DNA of 64,000 nt, from contig JADGJT010000086.1 in NCBI GenBank assembly GCA_027604005.1, forward strand, positions 1-64,000, written 5' to 3'. This DNA is from Dinochytrium kinnereticum (Eukaryota; Chytridiomycota; Chytridiomycetes; Chytridiales; Chytridiaceae). The position numbers were made by a program, and so were the translations under genes. Positions 12,417 through 23,140 of this stretch are shown piece by piece (the first letter of the stretch is position 1; each line of letters starts with the position of its first letter). The notes under the pieces are model-generated. The model saw nothing but the letters and a program-made list of their open reading frames with translations, ran no database searches and was not told the origin of the DNA.

Positions 12417-13448
12417 ATGGACGCACATTCCACTAACAGATCATCTCATACCAATGGCACATCTAATGGATACCTTTCGGCTGAGGAGTCATCCGTGACT
12501 AGTAGTGGATCTTCTCGCAAATCGGCAGCATCAAAAGGGAGCTCTACCTCCCTGCTCGCAAGGAACCTGATAGCCCTGATTTACTCCAGAATGGTTGGAC
12601 CCAGCTACTTCAAGTTGATGGTTTTGAGACGGATGTTACTCCTCAACGATGGTCGGGACAAAGTTCTGAAATGCGTTCAATACGGCTCTAAGGCCATCCT
12701 TTATCTCAAGCTGGTGGAAAAGATTGGCGCGTCTGCCTTATCCATGGGTGTCAAGCTGCACCCTCTTTTGCAATCACCGTCTGGTGGAAAGGAAGGTCAG
12801 GCTGCTATTCTTCCACGCATGGAGAAATTGGTTTCTCACATGTCGATGACACGAAAGATTATCAGACTTGCCCACTTCCTAGAGCCCATGGACGCCTTGT
12901 CCTCTTTCCTTTACGATTCGGAGCAAATGGCGCTTGTTCTTCCGTGGCTTAGGGCCAAGCAGCCTGCGACGTTGACGTCACGAGTACTGGCATTTGGAAC
13001 CCTTGTCGGTTCCATTATTGGCATCATAAACGATCTTTCGGACGACGTCATCTGCCTGGCCAAGATGGGCGTCCTCGACAAATCATGGACAAAAGCCTGC
13101 ACGCCATTGTCAGATCAGCTTTGGTTTGCAAGTATCTTTATTGACGCCCATGAGATCCTTCAGGACTTTGTCGTGCTGAAGGCCAAGCTGGAGACGATGC
13201 GGAGAAGCAAGACGGAGAAGATGGATGAAATGGCGGCAAAGAAGCTGGAGACTGAGGAGAAAAAGGTGATGGATAAGCTTCACATGCACCGCATATCTAT
13301 CGGAAAGCTGTCAATGGATTTTGTGTTTTGCGCAATCGACGTGTTTGCGCTCGGCGATCGTGGGTTGGATGATGGGTGGCAGGTGTTCACTGGGCTTGCT
13401 GCGGCCATCTTGGGCACGACGAAGCTGTACATCAAGAGTTCAAAGTAA
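12417..13448 (+). CDS. PEX11: Peroxisomal membrane biogenesis factor PEX11
   Basis: Single exon of 343 aa ending at 13448. After a Ser/Asn-rich N-terminal stretch of about 50 residues come the PEX11 landmarks: LLLNDGRDKVLKCVQYGSK, a conserved amphipathic helix region, SMTRKIIRLAHFLEPMDAL, a hydrophobic segment (FGTLVGSIIGIINDLSD), a charged coiled segment (KTEKMDEMAAKKLETEE), and the C-terminal GLAAAILGTTKLY. PEX11 proteins bend the peroxisomal membrane and drive elongation before fission. The start at 12417 has a good context (AGCCATGG). An in-frame ATG at 12156 would add 87 residues of low-complexity sequence and is less likely. The gene has no intron, unlike its neighbours. Confidence 0.93.
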   Translation: MDAHSTNRSSHTNGTSNGYLSAEESSVTSSGSSRKSAASKGSSTSLLARNLIALIYSRMVGPSYFKLMVLRRMLLLNDGRDKVLKCVQYGSKAILYLKLVEKIGASALSMGVKLHPLLQSPSGGKEGQAAILPRMEKLVSHMSMTRKIIRLAHFLEPMDALSSFLYDSEQMALVLPWLRAKQPATLTSRVLAFGTLVGSIIGIINDLSDDVICLAKMGVLDKSWTKACTPLSDQLWFASIFIDAHEILQDFVVLKAKLETMRRSKTEKMDEMAAKKLETEEKKVMDKLHMHRISIGKLSMDFVFCAIDVFALGDRGLDDGWQVFTGLAAAILGTTKLYIKSSK

Positions 13449-15495
13449 TTCATCAATAACGTATAGCTTGATGATGTGTGAGCGTCTTTCAATTAAGGTC
13501 TTTCTTTCGTTTGGCTGGTGCACAGACAAGACAGTGGGAAAAGCAAGCGTATGCGACAATGCAAAGAGAAGCTGGCGCGGACAGCGGAGTTTCCTGCATG
13601 GCATGGCGCAGAGAGTGGCGCGGATTCCAAACCCCGCCTAAAATCCAGCTAGGGGGGTGGCGCAGAGATTGGTGTTCCCACAACTTGCAGTTGCACTTCC
13701 GCAAGCGCATTTCCTGGCCATGCAGATACGGGGGTCTGGCACCAGCATCCAGTTAGGCAATTTTCCGTCCAATTTGTTGCAGCAATTCCCTTTCGCTTTT
13801 TCTCGACGCTTGCTTGCTTGGCTGCCAGTCGCATCGGCACCCACCCTCACTCACTCCTCACTGGATCACCCCACTGGCTGACGACACTGCGCATAGTCCG
13901 CTCCGCGTCTGGCCACCCACGCTCATTCAGTGAGTGTGCTTACCGCATCCATCCCCGAGGGCCCCCCAACACTGTCTCGAACATCACAAACTCACTTTGC
14001 TCGCTCTGTCCGTCTGGACACCCTGGATCCATATCGCCCGTTCAGGAAAGGACAACCAACAGTCAGGTAAGATAGCATCCATCCCCACCCCCTATCACCA
14101 CATGCATCGTGTACACGCATGGGCATGGCAGAGAGCATGCATCCATCCAACTCAATCGCCTATTGCCCCATCCATTCACCCCAACCAGCAAGGGCATTTT
14201 GATCTCCGCATGGATACTGCAAATTTTCAACTCTCCATCCCGTCCTCTCCCGAATGCAATGCCCCTCTCAGTGACCCTAGGGAAAGCCTAAGGCACCCCT
14301 TTAGCTCTTAGTGCATTCCATCTTGAACTCCCATTCCACCATCTTCTCCATCTGTCTGGCCTTGTCCAGTGGACGGTGGATAAGACCTAAAGGCATGCTG
14401 CAACTTCCCTTTGTTACACTCCCTCCTCGTTCCTCCACCTTCTCCCTCTGGTCATCTGCTCCCCGCATTCCAGTAAGGATCATGAGTGGGGCATGTCCTT
14501 TTTACTGCTGCAATCTATGCTCAAGGGCAGGTCTGAGCTGGCAGGGATGTCATGGAGGCGTACAATTGTGATCATGCCATCCCCGCCGTTCTCTTTGGGG
14601 GTTGGGGCAAAAAGGATTCATCCCGTGCTCGACGCGCTTGCTGCTCGAAGGGTAGGAGGGCCGTCATAGCATCTGGCCATTCAAAGTTGCAGCTGGTGAC
14701 GCCAGAGGGGTTTGGGGCAAACACTGCGATCTGTTTTCCAGTTGAGATTGCCAAAGGTTGTCGCGAGGTGCTTCCTTGCTGCATTCCGTAGTCTGATCGC
14801 TGAAAGTGCACACGCCGTAAGGCGAGGGGATGCGATACATAGAGCGTTGCGTCAGTGTAGACAGAGAGCGCACGTCTCATAGCTCATGTGCTGCCGTCAT
14901 GCGATTGTTAATGGGAGTGGGACAGCTCCAATCAGCGCTCGTTATCACGCCAATCCTCATAGATGATCATTAACCCCGACACTCCGAAAAGTTGTGAAAA
15001 GAAGCCATAGAATCCCCCCAATCAGCCCTTTCTCCTTCCCTTCCACAATACACCGTCTACTGGGCGATTTACCCTCTTCTAACCGAACTCAAACCCCGAC
15101 GCAGGCCAATACGCCAGCCTTCCCCAGACACCCAGCCATCAAGACCCGCACGCGGGTCGTAGCAAGCCCCTAAGGCTACCCACCGTCGTCGTCCAGGCTC
15201 ACGTCCGTCAACCACCGGCATCACCTTGGGCTCTCGCACCCCTTGACGCTGGTGCGACGCTGCCATTCATTCAGTTGTGGAATTTTTCTTTCGGGTGCAG
15301 AAAAAAAGTTCAAACTCCGTGAACCCCTTTCCCCTGCCTGCTCCTGCCCTGCGCTCGCTCGCTGCTGCGACCGACAACGTTACCAACCACCCACCCAGCG
15401 TAGACCATTCGAGGTGCTCAACCGACGCACCGAATCAGACACCCTGCGCGCAATTACCCAAATCCTGTGGTTGTTTTGTAAGGTGCATTCAAAAG
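13449..15495. other. long intergenic region before the Zn2Cys6 gene
   Basis: Two kilobases without a supported gene. CATCC/CCACC-type simple sequence is common (13840-14300, 15060-15240), and near 13575-13680 a GGCGCAGAGA-like element recurs. A possible 5' UTR intron donor (TTTTGTAAGG, 15475) precedes the transcription-factor start. No tRNA box A/B pair was recognised. Confidence 0.5.
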
Positions 15496-18133
15496 ATGCT
15501 CAGCACCTCCACATCTGGCCCTCCTCCCGCTAATGGCGCAAATGGGACCCCTTTTGCCAACACACCCCGACCACTCCTCCCTCCATCGATCCACCCATCA
15601 ACCGCAGCTCAAGCGGTGGCCACTCCTCCTACAGGGATGTTCCCGGTGGGGGGGGCCTTTCGGCCACCCATGGGACATCATGCTCAACTCCAATCTCCAC
15701 CACAACCAGCACCGCAGCCGTCTATGGCTGGGGCGGGGCCTTCGATAAATCTGAGGCCACCTCCCTTGATTCTGCCTGTGGGAGGCCTCTTGTCATCATT
15801 CTCAGCCACCCCAATGGAGATTGAGGAGGAGGTTGATGGACCTAGGAAGAGAAAACAGGTGAAAAATGCTTGTGGTAAGTTGTGCCTTATTTCTTTCTAT
15901 TCCCCAAGCTCAAGCATTGTCCTGCATTCCTCTGTTCTGCTGCTTGGTTCGGCTGGATACAGTTTTAGACGTTCACACATAAATACTTACATATTCTACC
16001 GTTTGTCCCATACAGTCAACTGCCAGAAGGCTTGCAAAAAGTGCGATAACGGTAGGCCTTGTCCTCGATGCGTCAGATACGGCCTACAAAGCTCCTGCCA
16101 GGATTCTGTCAGGAAGGAGAGGCGGAAAGGTTCGTGTTTTCTTCCTGGTTGTATCTTAGGGGTTTGATTCCTTTCTGGCAGGTGACATCTAACGATTAGT
16201 TTCTCTACTTCTTTTCCTATACTGGCAGGCATCAAACGTGGACCTTACAAGCCAAAAGGTACTAGAGGTGGGATCTTGTGTCCTTCATTTCTTACTTCCT
16301 CTTTGCGTTTCTCGTATCATCTTTATTTTGACCATCTTTTTTTCTTCCACATAGCCGACTCCGAATCTTCTTCTCGGCCCAATTCACCGGAAGGGATTTC
16401 TTTGCCCGGCTCATTGCTAACGTCTCCCAATGGTCCATTGGAGGGAGGGTATCCTAACTCCCTTCATGGCACCGTGATGTCAGCCACACACTTGCAGGTA
16501 AGGAACATCTCCCCTTTTTTTCATTTCACACGATCATGTTTTAATGGGTTGGGGTTTTCCCTCTGTCTTTTAGGGCGCTTTACATCGCTCTCAACCAAAG
16601 TATCAGCAATTTGCTGGCCGTCATGATCCATTTATAGGGCCAATAATTCAGCTACCAACCCCACCTTCTCGACTTCCTACTTCTTCCACAGCACCTTCCT
16701 CCACCAAGCCGCTATCATTACTTCCTCCCCCCCAAATGCCTGGTGGTTCTTCAACAGCTCCGACCACTCCGAACCTAGCTAAGCGGGAGCTTCAGGTTGA
16801 TGCTAGCACCGCCATTGCTGGAGGTGCCTCCAAGAGGACGAGGAGAAGGAGGACCGTTTCGGAGACAAACGTACCCTCCCCCTCTGTTCCCGCCTCTGCT
16901 GATCTGGATAAAAAAGCTAAGAAGATGATTGCCGAGAAGCCTGCTCGTGGGAAGCGTAAGGATGAGCAGGGTGGTACCGTGCCGACTGCTTCAACCGACG
17001 CCAATGGTTTGGCGCCTGTGAAGAGTGATCCTAGTGCTTCATCCTCAAAGTCGGCAAAGGAGAAAAAGGAAGAGGAAGATGCATGGTCAAAGCTGCACAT
17101 TTTGTCGCAACTATGTAGCGCCGTGTTGGATCATTCAAAGACCGACGATGGGACTTCAAGCGAGGGATCTACAATGTCCAAGTCGGAAATGGAGGAGAAG
17201 CAGTCCGCTTCGGCTCCGGCTGCTAACTACCCTTACGTTGGCCCCTCTGTTCACTGGCCGCCGGCTGCTACTCTGCCGCTAGAGAAGCACGACATTCCGG
17301 CTGTCCGACCCCTTCCCTCAAATGGGTCTCCGCCCCCGAATGAATGGAATGACCGATCCCGCTCCTCCTACTCTGTGAGCCCCGAAAGAGATTTTCGTGA
17401 TAAATCTTCATCGAACCCCAGCGGAGGGGAGACAACTTCGATCAGTGAGTCCGCTCAACAAGCCGCCCCAGTTTCGCCTGAACACCCTTCGTCTACCGCT
17501 TTTTCGATGCTCTCAATTACCGGAAACTCGAGAGGCGGCCATACCGGGGCAGATAGTGCCGATAGTGATGGGACGCCTCCTCCTTCATCCTCACATAATG
17601 CCAGAGTCGCTACCATATCACCTCAACCTCACTCTTCTGCGCCGGGAGTCGGCTACTCGGTTGGTGCCACCACCGTTACTGTGAAGCTCCCTGATGGATA
17701 TTTAAAGAAGAGGAGTAACCCTGAATACCCGATTGTGAGCGTTACCCCTCAAGATTCCCCGCTTCGTGGTGGTAGCGGTGGGCAAGGTCATTCGGGTCCT
17801 GCTGGAGAGATTGAACATCGCCTTCACCTTTTTGGACAGCAGCAGCAGCCTTCGCCTTTTGCCAGCCCTCTTCCTGGGCGGGGGAAAGAGATTCATGGAA
17901 ATACTGCTGGTAGGGTAAAGAGACTTACTTCGGTGTCGGCTTTACTTGATACGAGGGATAGAGGGGACGAGGAGGAGCAGGAGGAGGAGAAGGGTGACAT
18001 TTCTTCAAGGACAGCCTCTTCATCTTCTTCCTCATTAGGGGCGCAGTTAAGGCCTAGGGTATCTCGTAACCTTATTTCACCTGAGGCGTCCCCTAAGGCT
18101 GGGAAGGAGGCTGGGACTGCTGGGCCTGTTTAG
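15496..18133 (+). CDS. Zn2Cys6 binuclear-cluster transcription factor
   Basis: Five exons, 15496-15874, 16016-16129, 16229-16267, 16355-16497 and 16574-18133, give 744 aa. The DNA-binding domain is split by the first intron: RKRKQVKNACVNCQKACKKC followed by DNGRPCPRCVRYGLQSSC. Its six ligand Cys fit C-x2-C-x6-C-x5-C-x2-C-x7-C of the Gal4 family, and an extra Cys sits inside the x6 loop (QKACKK). A basic tail (RKERRKGIKRGPYKPKG) follows. Everything after about residue 180 is Ser/Pro/Thr-rich and disordered, with no fungal-specific (MHR) domain and no PAS domain visible. This ACVNCQKACKKC variant is, from memory, a conserved fungal subfamily rather than a degenerate Gal4 domain. Targets cannot be inferred. 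The start is the first ATG of the open exon after the pyrimidine tract. Confidence 0.9.
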
Positions 18134-19405
18134 TTAGCGCATGAGCATGATCCTATTAGCTTTATGTGGATGTAAACTCTACCGATAGGTCGTGTTTAAT
18201 AACTTGATTCTGTCTTGTTGTTAGGGGGGTTTTTTTTTTTTTGAAAAACGTTGCGGTTATTTGGTTAGATTTCATTTGCTCTTATCTTTTCGTTCTTTTA
18301 TCCAAGTGCTAGTTGCTTAATTGCGTTGTTGTGAATTTATATTTTTGCCACTTATCTCTTACCCTTCATGTTTTTGTTTTTATTTTTCATTTCCTTACCA
18401 CCCCCCTGTGATATGAAAAAAAAATCCCCTGCTATGGACCACCCCTTCCGTTTCCGCATCAAATCCTTGTGATATATATCCTTCTCTTCTCCCTGCGTTT
18501 TGACTTGTTTCTTCGTTTCTTGTTGTTCTCCTTTCATTTGGCTTGTTGTTTGTGGTGGTTTGTGCTCTATTTTTCCTTACTTTATAGGGAATGGAAAAAC
18601 GAGGGGCGATGTCGCGGTAGTTTTTACTATGTTGTTGGCTGAGTATGATGGCTATATTGGGGGTTTTGTGAGGGTTCTTGTGGTGGATGTATTTTTACTG
18701 CGTTTTTGCGTGACAGGGTTTGCTGGATTATAGCTGGTCTTCATCGTTGACACGGCTCTATCCCTTCCTTCGATTTTTCCTTCTTTACGTTGGTTGTGAT
18801 GTACTTGAGGTTCGGTCGCATGTTCATTGAACTATTTTGATTGCCGTTCCTCGCATGATTTCCACCCCTTTGCACTTGCAATGAGCAGTGCTATTGATTT
18901 TATGTTTAGTCCTTTTCTATCTTACCTTTCTTTCTGACTTTTCCGTGGGTTCGCTCCTGCCTTTCTTCTTCTTTTTTTGATTTTCATCCTATTCCCATAT
19001 CTTCTTCGCACGGAGTACTCAGCTTTCTTTTTTTCTTCTTCTTGTTATTTGATCGTTGTGTCCAACGACCTCCAATTTTCCTCCTTTTCGTTTTTCTCCG
19101 TTCCCCTTGCTTACGTTTCCGTGTATATCCGTTTTGCTCTTTTATGGCCACCGCTCCCACTTCCCTTCTTCCCCTCCGGCCCCCTTAACTTCTCCCCGCC
19201 TTCCCTCTTCCTTCCGTGAAAACTGATTTGAAGAAGGAGGCCTCTCACCAAAAAATAAACAAAATAGAAACTATGACCCCTTCAGCACGTCGATGCATGG
19301 TGCGTGTTCGAATGGATGGCCTGATGTATCACCGCCATAAATTTCGGTGAATTAAATACAACACTACGGGTTCAGTTTCTTCTTGATCATTGTGAAGCGC
19401 CTACG
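18134..19405. other. intergenic region, pyrimidine-rich
   Basis: About 1.27 kb of T/C-rich DNA with a T12 run near 18231. Only chance reading frames rich in Phe/Leu/Ser occur. Holds the 3' region of the transcription factor and the promoter of the sterol reductase. Confidence 0.55.
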
Positions 19406-21271
19406 ATGCAGAGACGAAACGTGAAGGGCGCTGGTGCGTCGCCGAAGGTTACGGGGAAGAAGGTTGTGCCCACTTCGCCTAAGGAGAAGGTTGCGGCTGG
19501 GAAAGGTGAGTTCATCTGCGTTTTTTGGAAGTGTTTTTGTGAGCGGTTTGGTCAGTGAATGCGGAATGCATGCATGCTGATCACTCACTCAGTGTTCACC
19601 ACTCAGTGAGGCTTATTTTGCTTAAAATGGATCTTGTTATGACGGGAGTCCTGGTAGATGCATGGAAGAGTGAGATCTTTGGTCGATCCAAAGCCTCACA
19701 TTTTCAAAGAATACTGCTAGTGCATCCCATTTACTTTCGCGGATAGAGACCTGTAAACTAAGCTCGACGATTACCATTAACTTCATTCTGTACATTATAG
19801 AGTTGAACCCTAAGACTACTCACTTTGAGTTCTCCGGCCCCTACTTTACCCCGGTGGTCGTGTTCGGCATGGTCTTGACCCCTGTGCTCCTCTTTACCCT
19901 CTGCAACAAGGATGGTTGCCCAGCTCCCTGGATCCTCGAGAAGGAGAACTGGTCCAACTCCACAATCGCGCTGGAAACCTTGAACAAACTCGCAGCCCCA
20001 AGGCGTGAATACTTCAGCAAGGACGCCTTTTTTGCTGTTGGAATATGGCAGATCCTCCACATGTTCTTTTACAAGGTTCTTCCGGGACCCGTTCTGGAAG
20101 GAACTCTGTTGAGGGATGGGAAGACTAGGTTGAAGTACCCTATCAATGGGTACAGGGCTTTGGTTTTTGTTGCCATGATGGCTGCGGCTGCTGGGAGGAT
20201 GTATGGGGCCGAGCCGTTTTTGTGGGTCGCGGACAATTACCTTGAGCTTGCCACTGCGTCTATTACGATCTCGTTGGCGCAGTCGTTCATTCTTTGGGTT
20301 GCTTCATTCCGTAACGAGAATGTGATGCTCGCTCTTGGAGGAAACACTGGCGATAAGCTTTACGACTTTTTCATTGGGAGGGAGCTTAACCCCAGATGGT
20401 TCTTCAACATTGACCTGAAGTACATGAATGAGCTTCGACCGGGGTTGATTGGATGGGCGCTGCTGAACTTTTGTTTGGCTGTTAAACAGGGCCACGACCG
20501 TGCAATTGCCGGTGGGAATCGATACCCCAATCTGATGCAAGACCTGTCGAACGTGACCAATTCCATGTGGCTTGTGGTGGCGTTCCAGGCGTTTTACGTT
20601 ATTGACGCGTTATGGAATGAAGATGCTATCCTCACAACCATGGATATCACGACTGACGGATTTGGGTTTATGCTCAACTATGGAGACCTCGTTTGGGTGC
20701 CGTTCACTTACTCGCTTCAGGCGAGATACCTGTCATTCCGGCCTCTGGAGCTCTCTTCAGGATTTGTTTTTGCTTTGCTTGGGTTGAAGTTGGTTGGGTT
20801 GGGGATATTTAGGGGCTCTAATGGACAGAAGAATGCGTTCAGGACCAACCCGGCTTCCCCAGGTGTTGCTCACTTGAAGTTTATGGAAACTGAGAGCGGG
20901 AGCAAGCTTCTTATTTCTGGGTGGTGGGGTATTGCTAGGCACATCAACTACACTGGTACGTTCTATTTGGCTGTACTCATCTCATCACCTTATTGTTCGA
21001 TTGCACTCTCTTTGCTACTTTTCTTCTTATGGTTCTGAATTCTTGTGACCATGTATTTCTCCCTTCTACAGGTGACTGGCTCATGGCCCTCGCGTGGTGC
21101 CTTCCCACTGGCTTCGAGACTCCGATCACTTACTTCTACACTGTTTACTTTGCCATACTACTTTGGCACCGTGAGCTTCGTGACGAGGAGAAGTGCCGGA
21201 AGAAGTATGGCAAGGACTGGGACCGGTACTGCGAGGCCGTTCCATACCGATTTATTCCTTACGTCTACTAA
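19406..21271 (+). CDS. ERG24: Delta(14)-sterol reductase (ERG24-type, ERG4/ERG24 family)
   Basis: Exons 19406-19505, 19801-20955 and 21072-21271 (484 aa). Introns are 295 and 116 nt; the first is the longest intron in the window. The short basic exon 1 is the cytosolic N-terminus. Family signatures in order: LRDGKTRLKYPINGYRAL, FFIGRELNPRW, LNYGDLVWVPFTYSLQARYL, the C-terminal motif SGWWGIARHINYTGDWLMAL, and RDEEKCRKKYGKDWDRYC...PYRFIPYVY. The YxxIPYxY-like end and the internal motifs favour the C14-reductase branch (yeast Erg24, animal LBR/TM7SF2) over ERG4, although DHCR7-type activity cannot be excluded. It would reduce the C14-C15 double bond with NADPH after lanosterol demethylation, in the ER membrane. 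Eight to ten hydrophobic segments are present. Confidence 0.93.
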
Positions 21272-23140
21272 ATCTGACGAGAGCTTTTTTTTACCGCCAA
21301 CTTTTTACTTGCCTTTTTTGTTTGACCTCCTAGACTTTTTGGTTTTTTGTCCATTCTGATGGATGGTTGAGGAGAGAAGTGGTTTTGATGGGTGGTTGAA
21401 GTGAAGGAAGAAGTAACGAACACTTACTTCTTCTTTTATTTTTCCCTTTCTTTCTTTCCGAAGCTGTCTCACTTCTTTCTGTTGAAGAAAAGAAAGAATC
21501 AATATTGCCTTTGGTCCAAACTCCAGAGATGATTTATTTGCCTAGCCATTATTTTCCAGTGGCTCACCACCTCTCTCCTCTCTGCCCAGCTGATTTAGCA
21601 CGCAGTTTTCGGACTTTTGAGGGGTTTTGAGTTACCTTTTCAACCTCCAGATCTTATCTCCAGTGATACAATTGGCCCATCGATGGGCGATGACAATTCC
21701 ATCTTGTGCGTTCCACCCCTCGACTCGAGGCAGAAGAAAACAAAGGGAAATCCATTCGCCATCGGCGTTTACGCACACTCTGCGTCTGAGGGCCCCTCCA
21801 CACCTCTGGACGACGCGCATTCTGCACTGCAGATACGACTGCAAGGTGAGGGAGGGAGGAGACAGTAGTTGGTTAGAGGGGGACTGGACCTTCAGGTTGT
21901 TGGTGGGGATGTGGAGGGAGGGTGTTGGCCACATGGGTGGGATCGGCCTGACCACTTGAGTAGTATTCCATACCATACTGTTCCACTCCTCTTTCACCAT
22001 TCCACTCTCCGTCCTTCTCAAGCTCTTCACTTCATTTTCTCCTCCACTACCCCGTTCATCAAGCCCATCACATCTACATGCTTTTCACAAGCAAATGCCT
22101 CCCATCACCCATTGCATTCAGCCACAGCTCACCGATGGATCTTCGCCTATAAGGCCACTGGTCGTGAGGCCTGGCTGCTTTCTCTCCCAGTCTCCCGTTT
22201 CTTTCTTCTCTCTCTTTTTTTTTTATCCCACTTCTGCGCGAAGTCACGCCGCCTGCCTTCGTGTGATTTTGTCGCATGCGGAAAAATGGGAGTTAGGAAT
22301 TTCTCAAACACGCTCTCCCGCGCCTGCCTCTCTGCATTTGCGCATCCCACTTAACGTCACTCACCTTCCGCGCGATAACGCGGCGGTGTGGGTGGGAAGT
22401 CGTTAGGGGTTTGTTGTTCCCGGGAGAGGAAATAGTGCTCCACCAACTTGACACAGCTTTGATACGATTGTTATCTGCAATTCCATACTTCTTGTATAAT
22501 CTGTGTATATCTTCTAACTATTCTACTCCATTATGCTTTTCACCCCTTTATTGTACCCCTACGAACAGACCCTATTGAGGAAAGGACACACCACTTTGAG
22601 CAAGTAAGTATCCTAGCTGCATCCTCTTCCTCCTTAGTTCTCCTACCCCGTCTTGTTATTGTTTGCTTGCTTGCTGTAAACGGCAATGGGAGAGGAAAGA
22701 TGAGATGAGATGAGATGGGAGACGAAATCCTCGTGTCAATTCATTGTTCTTCACCACATCCCTCTTTCCCTCTTTCCCCTCTCTCGCCGTTCCTCTTCAT
22801 CTCGTGCTGTTGAGCAGCTCAGTGTATATCGTGTTTGCATGCATTCGGTGTGAGGAGAGCACTCCACAAGGTTGCCGTTAGTTTCATGCCACACCATCGA
22901 TCAAACAAACAAACATTTGGAAAAATCTTCCGAAGGGGCTTTTTGAGTTGCGCAGTGCTCACTTGAAGTCACGTTCACTGGTGGTGTCGACTGTGGTTCA
23001 GCCAACGCACCATCCATATCATAGCTGCGCTAACCCATCATCCATCATCCGTTGCTATTCTTTCCGTCATCATCAATCTCTCTCTGGAAGTGTTCTCAGC
23101 AGCCCTCGCCCAAAACCTCAGCTTTGGCCTACACTTCCTC
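21272..23140. other. long intergenic region / probable 5' leader of PFK-2
   Basis: No gene supported. Contains an AGATGAGATGAGATGAGATGG short repeat at about 22698, a CAAACAAACAAACA run near 22903, and a good donor (GCAAGTAAGTATCC, about 22600) that could begin a 5' UTR intron of the downstream gene. Confidence 0.5.

Noticed and set aside
19300..19345. Possible tRNA B box (GTGTTCGAAT)
   Set aside because: No matching A box, acceptor stem or anticodon arm at the right distances.
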